Origin: Gammaproteobacteria bacterium UBA3498
GTDB taxonomy: Bacteria; Pseudomonadota; Gammaproteobacteria; Pseudomonadales; Pseudohongiellaceae
Assembly: GCA_002377605.1 (NCBI GenBank)
Contig: DFQD01000202.1
Location: forward strand, 1 to 5,922
Direction: 5' to 3'
Length of the DNA stretch: 5,922 bases
Part shown: piece by piece, positions 1-5,922 of the stretch
Layout: each line of letters begins with the position of its first letter
How positions within the stretch are numbered: the first letter of the stretch is position 1
The notes under the pieces: generated by a model
The model's database searches: none
Seen by the model: only the letters and a program-made list of their open reading frames with translations
What the model was told of the DNA's origin: nothing
Program-made: the position numbers and the translations under genes

Positions 1-1778
1 CCGGCTCGATAAATACCATTAACAGGATGATCTTCATCTATACTCTGCTGACTAAATACTGGTTCTGGCAAATTAGAATCTTTGGTAAACAAAATTCCCT
101 GGTAACCACCAACTGAGCCACCGTTTACTGGGCGGACATCATGACCTTTTGCTTCGAGCGCACGGCCTACTAAATTGTAAAGACTGTGCTCCAGCGATAA
201 ACGATTACTATTTTGACTATGAGTAAATCGCGCAACATCAGTCGTCATCTGAATATTCATACCGTGATCAATCACGTTAACCATATGTTGAGCATGAGTT
301 TCCGGCTGAACCGAACCGCCCATGTTGCCAAAGCTCATTAATGGAGCGCCATTCTGCATAACAAATCCAGCAATAATGGTATGAAATGGTCTCTTTCTCG
401 GAGCCACAACATTGGGTGAACCTTCTTCAAGAGAAAACGCCACGCCTCTGTTATGTAGAATCATTCCATAAGGCGGAATTGCAACTGCAGAGCCGTACAC
501 AGAAAAAATACTGTGAATAAACGAAACCATATTTCCCCAGCGATCGGCTGTGGTGAGGTAAATCGTTCCACCATCAAGACCGCCTTTAACCGAAGGCTGC
601 GATGCTTTATTCATGTCGATACGGTCACACAAAGTGGCGGCATAGGATTTATCTAACAACTTGTCTACGGGAACATCAACGAACAGGGGATCTCCGTTAT
701 AAGCTTGAAGGTCTGAATAAGCTAGCTTCTTCGCCTCTACCATGAAGTGCCAGTAATCAGGATTCGAAGGACCTAGGGCCGAAAGATTTACATCATGAAC
801 TGGAGCACACACTTCTAAAATATTTAGTAGCTCTAGAGTAGCCCAACCTTGTCCAGGAGGAGGCAGCTGAAAAATATCGTATCCATGGTAGTTAGTTGAG
901 ATCGGCTCAACCCATTCCGATTCAAACTCAGCAAGGTCGGCATGTGTCATTACTCCTCCGCCTGCCTGAACTCGAGCAACAATTGCATCAGCGATAGGGC
1001 CTTTGTAAAACGCATCGCGACCCTGATCCTGAATAAGACGCAAAGCATCTGCCAAATCTGGGTTGCGAATAATGCTATATAAAGGAGGCGCCTTTCCGTC
1101 TTCCAGAAACACTCCTGACGAATAATCGTCATTCAAGAGGCGAGGTTCTGCAGAGATTAGATCGCGATGGCGACGCTCTCCTTGGCCCCAGCCTTCTTCA
1201 GCAATTCGCACCGCTCGATCAAAAGTTTCTTCAAATCCTAAGGTGCCGAATCTTTCTAACATGGCGTCATAGCCTGAAATAGCGCCAGGTACGGTAGCGG
1301 CATTAACCCCTGCGCTCGGAACTCTATCTAGCTCAAGATCATCTTTGAAAAAATCAGGAGTCCAACCGGCAGGTGCCCAGCCAGCGGAATTGAGTGCATA
1401 GAGCTTATCTTCAGCTGCTACATATATTAATGCAAACAGATCTCCTGCAATCCCTGTGTCATTTTGTGAGGTAACGTCCAGCACTGCACCAGCGGCAACT
1501 GCGGCGTCGATAGCATTGCCGCCTTTTTGTAAAATTTCTAACCCTGCCTGTGCGGCTAAAGTATCACTGGTTGCAACAATGCCATGACGTGCAATGACCT
1601 CTGAACGGCCCTGACTCAACCAACCTTGAGCACGAGACCCTGGCGCGGCCACTACGTGTGCGGTAGGAGTGGGAGATTCTTCCGTTGGAATACCAAAGGG
1701 ATTAGGTGATTGAGCGGCAACAAAGCCATTGAAACAAATCAATGACAGGGCAACAGATTTGATTAACACTAATTTCAT
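1..1778 (-). CDS. Exported gamma-glutamyltransferase-family Ntn-hydrolase, divergent subtype (3' end cut by window edge)
   Basis: My translation of the minus strand from ATG 1778 stays open for 592 codons to the window edge. Residues 1-22 form a signal peptide (basic start, hydrophobic core, cleavage likely after VAA), so the enzyme is probably periplasmic. An in-frame TAG lies just upstream and no other ATG fits, which fixes the start although no clear Shine-Dalgarno is visible. The family conserves an N-terminal ILQKGGNAIDAAVAAG stretch (about 82-97) and GIAGDLFAL (109-117). Autocleavage is expected before Thr405 (GGTIYLTTADRWGN), giving a large subunit 23-404 and a small subunit from 405. 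The small subunit carries the GNMGGS loop (484-489). It belongs to the GGT fold (peptidase family T3), but several classical gamma-glutamyl binding residues are replaced, as in the YwrD/HpxW-like branch. The substrate is therefore uncertain and a glutathione hydrolase name would be too specific. By family length, only a short C-terminal tail should be missing. Confidence 0.93.
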   Translation of the reverse strand, partial: MKLVLIKSVALSLICFNGFVAAQSPNPFGIPTEESPTPTAHVVAAPGSRAQGWLSQGRSEVIARHGIVATSDTLAAQAGLEILQKGGNAIDAAVAAGAVLDVTSQNDTGIAGDLFALIYVAAEDKLYALNSAGWAPAGWTPDFFKDDLELDRVPSAGVNAATVPGAISGYDAMLERFGTLGFEETFDRAVRIAEEGWGQGERRHRDLISAEPRLLNDDYSSGVFLEDGKAPPLYSIIRNPDLADALRLIQDQGRDAFYKGPIADAIVARVQAGGGVMTHADLAEFESEWVEPISTNYHGYDIFQLPPPGQGWATLELLNILEVCAPVHDVNLSALGPSNPDYWHFMVEAKKLAYSDLQAYNGDPLFVDVPVDKLLDKSYAATLCDRIDMNKASQPSVKGGLDGGTIYLTTADRWGNMVSFIHSIFSVYGSAVAIPPYGMILHNRGVAFSLEEGSPNVVAPRKRPFHTIIAGFVMQNGAPLMSFGNMGGSVQPETHAQHMVNVIDHGMNIQMTTDVARFTHSQNSNRLSLEHSLYNLVGRALEAKGHDVRPVNGGSVGGYQGILFTKDSNLPEPVFSQQSIDEDHPVNGIYRA

Positions 1779-1823
1779 TTTTTTAAGTCGCTTTTTCTAA
1801 TTAAATTTCTATCTGGAATCGAT

Positions 1824-2024
1824 CTAGGCTTTGGCCTCGAGTAGGGGTCCAAATACTATTGAATTCATACCTCGAAACTCAGGGTCTTCCGGGAGCGCTG
1901 GATTGGAAATGGCTTCTTCTAATTTATCCTTAAAATCGGACGTCGTTTATTCCTCTAGATCACTAAGAATGAAAAAAGCATAGCCCAAAGAATTAAATGC
2001 CACCATTACACTAACAGCACTCTC
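1824..2024 (-). pseudogene. Probable remnant of a small unrecognised gene, broken by an in-frame TAA
   Basis: One minus-strand frame reads as protein-like sequence on both sides of a single stop. From ATG 2006 it gives MVAFNSLGYAFFILSDLEE, then TAA (1949-1947). The same frame then continues for 40 codons (including LEEAISNPALPEDPEF and RGMNSIVFGPLLEAKA) to TAG at 1826-1824. The second part has no start codon before an internal Met, so it could not easily be a gene on its own. The TAA is one base change from GAA, CAA or AAA. An AGGAG sits about 15 bases upstream of ATG 2006, somewhat far for a ribosome site. An upstream in-frame TAG (2027-2025) limits the frame. I do not recognise the family. 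It lies between the DUF3500 stop and the GGT-like start. It may also be chance open sequence, or a sequencing error in a real gene of about 60 codons. Confidence 0.35.
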
Positions 2025-2031
2025 CTATAAT

Positions 2032-3243
2032 TTAATGCGCCTCCGCTAAATGTTGCGCTAATAAATCTTTACCGTAATCGTTTCCATTCGGTGTTCGTAT
2101 CACAGTGTGAATATGATCCCTGGTAGGTACACCAGGTTCATTCTTTTGTAATGTTCCAACTGGCCCCTGATGATCGAATTCTATGAGTACTACAGGACTA
2201 TGCACGCGGTAATAAAAAATGGCTTCATCATCAGTGCCACCTATCCATGCGAAATAAGTGTCATCAATGTGAGCACCGATCTCTTCCATAGTTACTTCAG
2301 CATGAGGATCACGCATTGCCCCTACAAATGAACGAATGACGTTTAGCAGTTTAAGTTTTTGCTGGCTGTCTAACTCGCTGCCTTTGATACCTTCATAATC
2401 CAGAGTCAAATTATCCTGGTTTGCTGCAGCAACTTGATTGTTGCGAACCTTGTTTGGATCAATTGTCGCTACCGCTTGTTGCGAACTACTGAAAGACTGC
2501 ATGAGCTCCAAACCGGTATTCTGTTCTTCCTGCAAAATATGGTTGCCTTCGTACATACCTGAATCTGTGTAAACAGGTTCGCCACCCCAAAAAGCTGGTG
2601 TCATCACAACTTGATCGCCCAACACAAAATAATTAATAACGAGATGGTGACCATCTAATTGAAAACCCCAAGGGTTATCGGCAGAAGGAACACCCATCAT
2701 GGTGACATAATACTTGTCCACTCCGTATCGGATCGGTTCACCATTAATCTCGAACAACGCTTGTTCTGTCTTCATGATGTTTTGAGTTTGTTCCAGCCCT
2801 TCAGCACTCAAAGCAACACGCAACAAATTCCAGGCTGCGTCTTTCTGCGTGTCGCTCATGTCTTCGAAACTTATCCCCCGCCTTGGAAATATACCTACGT
2901 CCACGTTCGACCAATCACGCCACTCTGGGTCGCTAATTGCAAAATGAGTTCGAGAAAGATCAGCTGTACTCAAAGTCGCTAAGAAAGCATCGGCTGCTGC
3001 AAGAATTGAAGCTGTAGAAACACCGGTAGATTTGACCGGATACAACCCTTCGATGATACCCTCGGAGGTGGCAACACCACGAAATGGCTGTCCCAAGGCG
3101 CGGGCTGCACCGGCAGAGAAATTACCTTTCTGCTCGAGGAGATTCGCAGGGTATTGTGATTGGGAAAGCACGGCAGTGCCTCCAAATAGGGCCGCAGTTA
3201 ATACCACGATTGCGGTCATTACACACTTGCTTATCTTGTTCAT
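2032..3243 (-). CDS. Exported DUF3500-family protein, function unknown
   Basis: This is a 403-residue protein starting at ATG 3243. That start is preceded by a good Shine-Dalgarno (AGAGAGG, four bases before the ATG) and opens a clear signal peptide (MNKISK, then a hydrophobic run to about residue 27), so the product is exported. The same frame is open to an ATG at 3459, but that would add 72 residues overlapping the MATE gene and would bury the signal peptide. DUF3500 hallmarks are present: LDGHHLVINY (196-205), an acidic/histidine stretch AHIDDTYFAWIGG (324-336), YYRVHSPVVLIEFDHQ (344-359) and near the C-terminus DHIHTVIRTPNGNDYGKDLL (376-395). The repeated His and Asp residues (H199, H200, H325, D327, D328, H348, D357, H358, H377, H379) suggest a metal or catalytic site. 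That is inference, because the family's activity is not known to me. Translation may be controlled by the hairpin just upstream. Family assignment is firm; function is not. Confidence 0.9.
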   Translation of the reverse strand: MNKISKCVMTAIVVLTAALFGGTAVLSQSQYPANLLEQKGNFSAGAARALGQPFRGVATSEGIIEGLYPVKSTGVSTASILAAADAFLATLSTADLSRTHFAISDPEWRDWSNVDVGIFPRRGISFEDMSDTQKDAAWNLLRVALSAEGLEQTQNIMKTEQALFEINGEPIRYGVDKYYVTMMGVPSADNPWGFQLDGHHLVINYFVLGDQVVMTPAFWGGEPVYTDSGMYEGNHILQEEQNTGLELMQSFSSSQQAVATIDPNKVRNNQVAAANQDNLTLDYEGIKGSELDSQQKLKLLNVIRSFVGAMRDPHAEVTMEEIGAHIDDTYFAWIGGTDDEAIFYYRVHSPVVLIEFDHQGPVGTLQKNEPGVPTRDHIHTVIRTPNGNDYGKDLLAQHLAEAH

Positions 3244-3246
3244 ATC

Positions 3247-3284
3247 GCCTCTCTTTTCGCAGTTTTCGGGGTATTCAGAGAGGC
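3247..3284 (-). promoter_or_regulatory. Stem-loop that can sequester the DUF3500 ribosome binding site
   Basis: In the message sense, GCCUCUCU (3284-3277) is perfectly complementary to AGAGAGGC (3254-3247) across a 22-base loop. The downstream arm contains the Shine-Dalgarno of the DUF3500 gene and ends three bases before its ATG at 3243-3241. With one mismatch the pairing can extend by two A-U pairs toward the start codon. There is no T tract after the stem in the transcribed direction, so it does not look like an intrinsic terminator. A role in controlling translation initiation, as a thermometer, protein-binding site or ligand-sensing leader, is inferred from geometry only. The loop (ending GCGAAA) is not a riboswitch class I recognise. 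Confidence 0.55.
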
Positions 3285-3323
3285 TATCTTCTATGAGAAA
3301 TATCTGCAACCCAAAGGGAAGTC

Positions 3324-4703
3324 CTACTCGACCATGACTAGCCTCAATCTCTCCGGATCGCGCCAAATACCGCTGCGAAGGCGCCAAACATACACCACAG
3401 CAATAGCAAAAATAAGTACGCAAAATGCCAGCCACGATATCCGAGGACCATACTCCCAAACCAGGATGATGAAATACTGACTAACCAGCATGGCCCAATG
3501 GAGAATTACCGACGCATACATTAACCAACGGGTATCACCTGCTCCTCTCAGCACTCCTCCAGATACCGATATTATGGCGTCAGCCATGGCATAAGATGAC
3601 AGCCCGATCATCATAAATGCTGATAGCTCGCGTATCTCTGAAAAATCCCCTGCCGGTGGCGCAAACACCTCTACCAAAGGGAACCTGAAAGTAATATAGA
3701 TGAGTGCCAAAGTTGCTGAATAACAGATACCAATCATAAAACCAGCGGAGATTACTTCGTTGGTGCGCGCCATGTCATTAGCACCAACAAACCTACCTAT
3801 CAAACTAATTACTCCAATATTAAATCCAATCATGGGGATAAATGAGAGCATGTCCCAGTTAAAAACAATGGCAGCAGAAGCACCCTCCACCACTCCATAA
3901 CCTTGGAACATTAATAGAAATAAATTAAAAGCAGCGACATTTAGAAACAGTTCGGCACCTGAAGGAAATCCAAGTCGCATGAAGCGTCTAAATATTCCTC
4001 GATCAAACTTGAATGACCCCATTACCTGGAATTTTTCTCGGTGCTCTTTAGCTAGATAGAAAGCAACGAATAATATGAACGCAAACAATGTGGAAATAAT
4101 GGTTGAGATGCCTGCGCCAACAATGCCCAACTCAGGAAATCCCAAAACTCCAAAGACCATGACATAACTAAGAGGCACATTAAGTACTAACCCACACACA
4201 TCACAAATCATTACTATGCGAGTTCTACCGATTCCTGCGAAATAGGAAGAAATACATCCCTTTGCCAAAAAGATAACTACGCCCATCATTAAAATAATGT
4301 AATAAGTGCGTTCCAACTCTACCTGAATCGGATCATGCTCCATCCAAGAAAAAATACCTGAAACGAAATAGGTAATGATCACGAACAAGGGCGAACACAG
4401 GACTGCCATAATGACGCCTTGAGTAACCACCTTAGGGCATTTGTTCAGCTCACCGGCACCGAGATACTGCGCAGCTAACGCATTCGCATAAGACAGCAAG
4501 CCTGAGAAAAAGCAGAACGAGAAAAATGTCGCGACACCACCACCAAGTGCTGCTGCCATGTGAACCGGGTCGATCTGCGACATGAAATAGCGATCAGTAA
4601 AGATCATTACAGCAAACGTTCCCTGTGACACCACCATAGGTAGTGCGATTTTCACCAGCTCGCTCAATGTATCTTTACTGAAATGTAGTCGTTCTAACAA
4701 CAT
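3324..4703 (-). CDS. MATE-family multidrug/metabolite exporter
   Basis: This is a 459-residue integral membrane protein of the usual MATE length, with a hydrophobicity pattern fitting 12 helices in two similar halves. N-lobe markers are IALPMVVSQ (19-27) in the first helix, FTDRYF (35-40), AAQYLGAGE (77-85), YFAGIGRTR (154-162) and LNVPLSYVMVFG (174-185) running into GIVGAGISTIIS. A basic cytoplasmic linker spans about 219-244. The C-lobe repeats the plan: LGFPSGAELFLN (244-255), GRFVGAND (303-310) and GGVLRGAGDTRW (382-393), the counterpart of the N-lobe AGIGRTR loop. MATE proteins exchange Na+ or H+ for cationic or other organic substrates at the inner membrane. The coupling ion and substrate cannot be read from this sequence. 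The Shine-Dalgarno before ATG 4703 is weak. The start is supported by the position of the first helix and by an alternative upstream ATG closing almost at once. It lies 188 bases after the crotonase gene and 80 bases before the DUF3500 gene. Confidence 0.93.
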   Translation of the reverse strand: MLLERLHFSKDTLSELVKIALPMVVSQGTFAVMIFTDRYFMSQIDPVHMAAALGGGVATFFSFCFFSGLLSYANALAAQYLGAGELNKCPKVVTQGVIMAVLCSPLFVIITYFVSGIFSWMEHDPIQVELERTYYIILMMGVVIFLAKGCISSYFAGIGRTRIVMICDVCGLVLNVPLSYVMVFGVLGFPELGIVGAGISTIISTLFAFILFVAFYLAKEHREKFQVMGSFKFDRGIFRRFMRLGFPSGAELFLNVAAFNLFLLMFQGYGVVEGASAAIVFNWDMLSFIPMIGFNIGVISLIGRFVGANDMARTNEVISAGFMIGICYSATLALIYITFRFPLVEVFAPPAGDFSEIRELSAFMMIGLSSYAMADAIISVSGGVLRGAGDTRWLMYASVILHWAMLVSQYFIILVWEYGPRISWLAFCVLIFAIAVVYVWRLRSGIWRDPERLRLVMVE

Positions 4704-4717
4704 GGCTCACAACATGG

Positions 4718-4734
4718 CCGCCAGCTTTTGGCGG
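4718..4734 (-). repeat. Short perfect hairpin in the MATE leader
   Basis: CCGCCA and TGGCGG form a 6-bp perfect inverted repeat around a 5-base loop, 14 to 31 bases upstream of the MATE ATG. No T tract follows on either strand, so it is not an intrinsic terminator. If the candidate promoter at 4738-4766 is real, this hairpin would sit at the 5' end of the MATE message, where it could affect stability or ribosome access. It may also be a dyad binding site for a protein, or chance. Confidence 0.35.
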
Positions 4735-4737
4735 AGC

Positions 4738-4766
4738 TATATATCTAGTTGAAGTGATAGCTTTAA
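4738..4766 (-). promoter_or_regulatory. Weak sigma70-like promoter candidate for the MATE gene
   Basis: On the minus strand TTAAAG (4766-4761) and TATATA (4743-4738) are separated by exactly 17 bases. They match the -35 consensus at 3 of 6 positions and the -10 consensus at 4 of 6. The resulting leader would be about 25-30 bases and would begin near the 4718-4734 hairpin. It is the best promoter-like pair I found in the 188-base gap upstream of the MATE gene, but such weak matches occur often by chance in AT-rich DNA. Confidence 0.22.
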
Positions 4767-4891
4767 CGAGCGGAACCGCGGAGATAAATTACGGTTTGGG
4801 AAGATTAATCGCTACCAGTTAAAGCCGGCGTGCATGGTACTGCTTTGGATTTTTTTTCACAACTAAGCAAGGACAAAAGAACGATACGTTT

Positions 4892-5668
4892 CTACTTCTT
4901 TCTATTTAGAAATGCGTCCCGAGCTTTCTGGAATTCCTCGCTAAGAGTCGCCAATGCATTTTGGTCACCATCCATATGCATAATTCCTGCACTCGCCATT
5001 TGTAGCGCGTTTACTCCGCGCTTAATCATTTGCGCAGCTAGTGCTGGTCTACTTGCATAAAACTCCGCCAACTCCGTTGAACGAGATTCGAGCTTATCTG
5101 CTGGGACCGTTTCATCCAGGAAACCCCAGGCAAGTAAGTCTTCGGCTTTCTCCAGTTCACCACCGATCACCATTCGTTTTGTTATTGCTGGCCCCACCAG
5201 GTTGTAACAAAGCGGTAACGCACCCCAGCTTAAATTCATACTGAGCTTAACTTCCGGATAGCCGACGATGCAGTTTTCGGTTCCAATACGGAAATCACAA
5301 GCTGTAGGAATACAGGCGCCGCCACCAGCTGAAGCACCGTGTACTGCCGCGATAGTGATTTGATTGATTCCAAGAATACTTGCAAGTAGATCACGGCCAA
5401 TCTGGGTTAGCCTTGTCTTGGTTAACAGATCTTCATCTTCATTTGCTCTAAAACGTTCTTCATCATTTAAATCAGCACCAACACAAAAGTGCTTGCCTTC
5501 ACCACGAAAAATTACAGCGCGTGTTTCTGTATCGTACTTAAACGAATTGGCAGCTTCGGTGATCTCGCGCATCAAAGCCAGACTTAAAGCGTTACCACAT
5601 TCCGGGCGCTGTAAAGTGATATACGCAACCTGTCCGTCTCGATCTAAAGTGAGAAATTCATAACTCAT
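4892..5668 (-). CDS. Enoyl-CoA hydratase/isomerase (crotonase) family protein
   Basis: This is a 258-residue protein, the normal length for a single-domain crotonase, which binds acyl-CoA thioesters in the cytoplasm. Family marks are ITLQRPECGNALS (17-29), KHFCVGADL (59-67, first oxyanion-hole element), HGASAGGGACIPTACDFRIG (110-129, second oxyanion element) and GYPEVKLSMNLSWGALP (136-152). By comparison with rat enoyl-CoA hydratase as I recall it, Glu139 matches the catalytic Glu164, but Cys119 stands where Glu144 is expected. The spacing of 20 residues is the same. Water addition by the classical two-Glu mechanism is therefore doubtful, and isomerase or another crotonase chemistry is possible. 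The C-terminal helices (to NRKK) are intact. The start at ATG 5668 lies 9 bases after the DUF418 stop, so the two are probably cotranscribed. The Shine-Dalgarno is weak, which fits translational coupling. Confidence 0.93.
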   Translation of the reverse strand: MSYEFLTLDRDGQVAYITLQRPECGNALSLALMREITEAANSFKYDTETRAVIFRGEGKHFCVGADLNDEERFRANEDEDLLTKTRLTQIGRDLLASILGINQITIAAVHGASAGGGACIPTACDFRIGTENCIVGYPEVKLSMNLSWGALPLCYNLVGPAITKRMVIGGELEKAEDLLAWGFLDETVPADKLESRSTELAEFYASRPALAAQMIKRGVNALQMASAGIMHMDGDQNALATLSEEFQKARDAFLNRKK

Positions 5669-5677
5669 AGTTATAGT

Positions 5678-5922
5678 TTAAGCGCCTTGTAGTTTCAGTG
5701 GTTGTTTCTTTTTATAAGTAAGACTTCGCCACAACCATTCAGCAGGGCCGAAGCGATATTGTTTTAACCAATACACACTAAACAGTAGTTGAAAAATCCA
5801 GACCCCAACGACAACGTAGTAGATATCGAAGCGTTCAAGTTGGCCGAAAAGCCCGAATCCAAATCCCATAAAAATGATGTTGCAGATTAATGACTGGGAT
5901 AAATAATTGGTTAATGCCATCT
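5678..5922 (-). CDS. DUF418-family integral membrane protein (C-terminal part only)
   Basis: The frame is open to the right edge and about 80 residues are visible, ending at TAA 5680-5678. The first visible Met (5920-5918) is almost certainly internal, because the sequence MALTNYLSQSLICNIIFMGF is a conserved late helix of DUF418 proteins (YeiB-like). It is followed by GLFGQLERFD, a last hydrophobic helix (YYVVVGVWIFQLLFSVYWL) and the conserved tail RFGPAEWLWRSLTY. DUF418 proteins are polytopic inner-membrane proteins of unknown transport or acyl-transfer type function. A lysine-rich tail (KKKQPLK) points to the cytoplasmic side by the positive-inside rule. The gene is followed after 9 bases by the crotonase gene. 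The N-terminal three quarters lie outside the window. Confidence 0.85.
   Translation of the reverse strand, partial: MALTNYLSQSLICNIIFMGFGFGLFGQLERFDIYYVVVGVWIFQLLFSVYWLKQYRFGPAEWLWRSLTYKKKQPLKLQGA

Noticed and set aside
950..1132. 60-residue open frame on the minus strand starting MTIIRQ
   Set aside because: It lies wholly inside the GGT-like gene in another frame of the same strand, has no ribosome site or family resemblance, and the GGT frame is clearly the coding one.
3247..3284. The same inverted repeat read as a rho-independent terminator of the MATE gene
   Set aside because: The stem is followed by GATATG rather than a U tract, and its second arm is the ribosome site of the next gene.
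2659..3337. Several open frames inside or overlapping the DUF3500 gene (plus strand from 2659, 3032 and 3084; minus strand 3185-2979)
   Set aside because: They are opposite-strand or out-of-frame shadows of a gene with strong family motifs, and their translations look random.
4820..4846. AAAGC...GCTTT inverted repeat in the gap after the crotonase gene as a terminator
   Set aside because: There are only five base pairs across a 16-base loop and no T tract follows, so it is within chance expectation.
4830..5663. Plus-strand open frames opposite the crotonase gene (from 4830, 5041 and 5364)
   Set aside because: They are antisense to a well-supported crotonase, with no ribosome sites and low-complexity Ser/Arg/Pro-rich translations.
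1..5922. CRISPR arrays, transposon ends, tRNA/rRNA genes, phage or toxin-antitoxin modules
   Set aside because: I saw no regularly spaced repeats, no transposase or terminal repeats, no cloverleaf-like sequence and no gene of those types on either strand.

Overview
The window holds five genes and one probable gene remnant. All are read from the minus strand, so transcription runs from the right edge to the left edge. Composition is AT-leaning, with Gram-negative style export signals. The gene mix (a DUF418 membrane protein, a crotonase, a MATE exporter, a DUF3500 protein and a gamma-glutamyltransferase-like Ntn-hydrolase) suggests a gammaproteobacterium, perhaps marine. No rRNA, tRNA or other lineage marker is present, so this placement is a weak inference.

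Layout in transcription order. Positions 5922-5678 hold the C-terminal end of a DUF418 integral membrane protein, cut by the window edge. Nine bases later comes a complete enoyl-CoA hydratase/isomerase family protein (5668-4892). A 188-base gap (4891-4704) holds a weak candidate promoter and a short perfect hairpin. Next is a complete 12-helix MATE-type exporter (4703-3324). An 80-base gap (3323-3244) then holds an 8-bp perfect inverted repeat whose downstream arm is the ribosome binding site of the next gene. That gene is an exported DUF3500 protein (3243-2032). A 253-base gap (2031-1779) contains a short protein-like reading frame broken by an in-frame TAA (2024-1824), probably a decayed small gene. 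Last is an exported gamma-glutamyltransferase-family protein (1778-1), nearly complete but cut at the left edge.

The DUF418 and crotonase genes are close enough to share a transcript. The others have gaps of 80 to 253 bases and may be separate units. No shared pathway is evident. The two exported proteins and the exporter would all act at or beyond the inner membrane, but a functional link is not shown by the sequence.

Three points stand out. First, the DUF3500 ribosome binding site can be sequestered in a stem-loop. Second, the GGT-like enzyme keeps the catalytic threonine and GG loop but has lost nearly all residues that recognise a gamma-glutamyl group in classical GGT, so its substrate is probably different. 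Third, the crotonase has Cys where hydratases have their first catalytic Glu. I did not find a convincing new multi-gene system.
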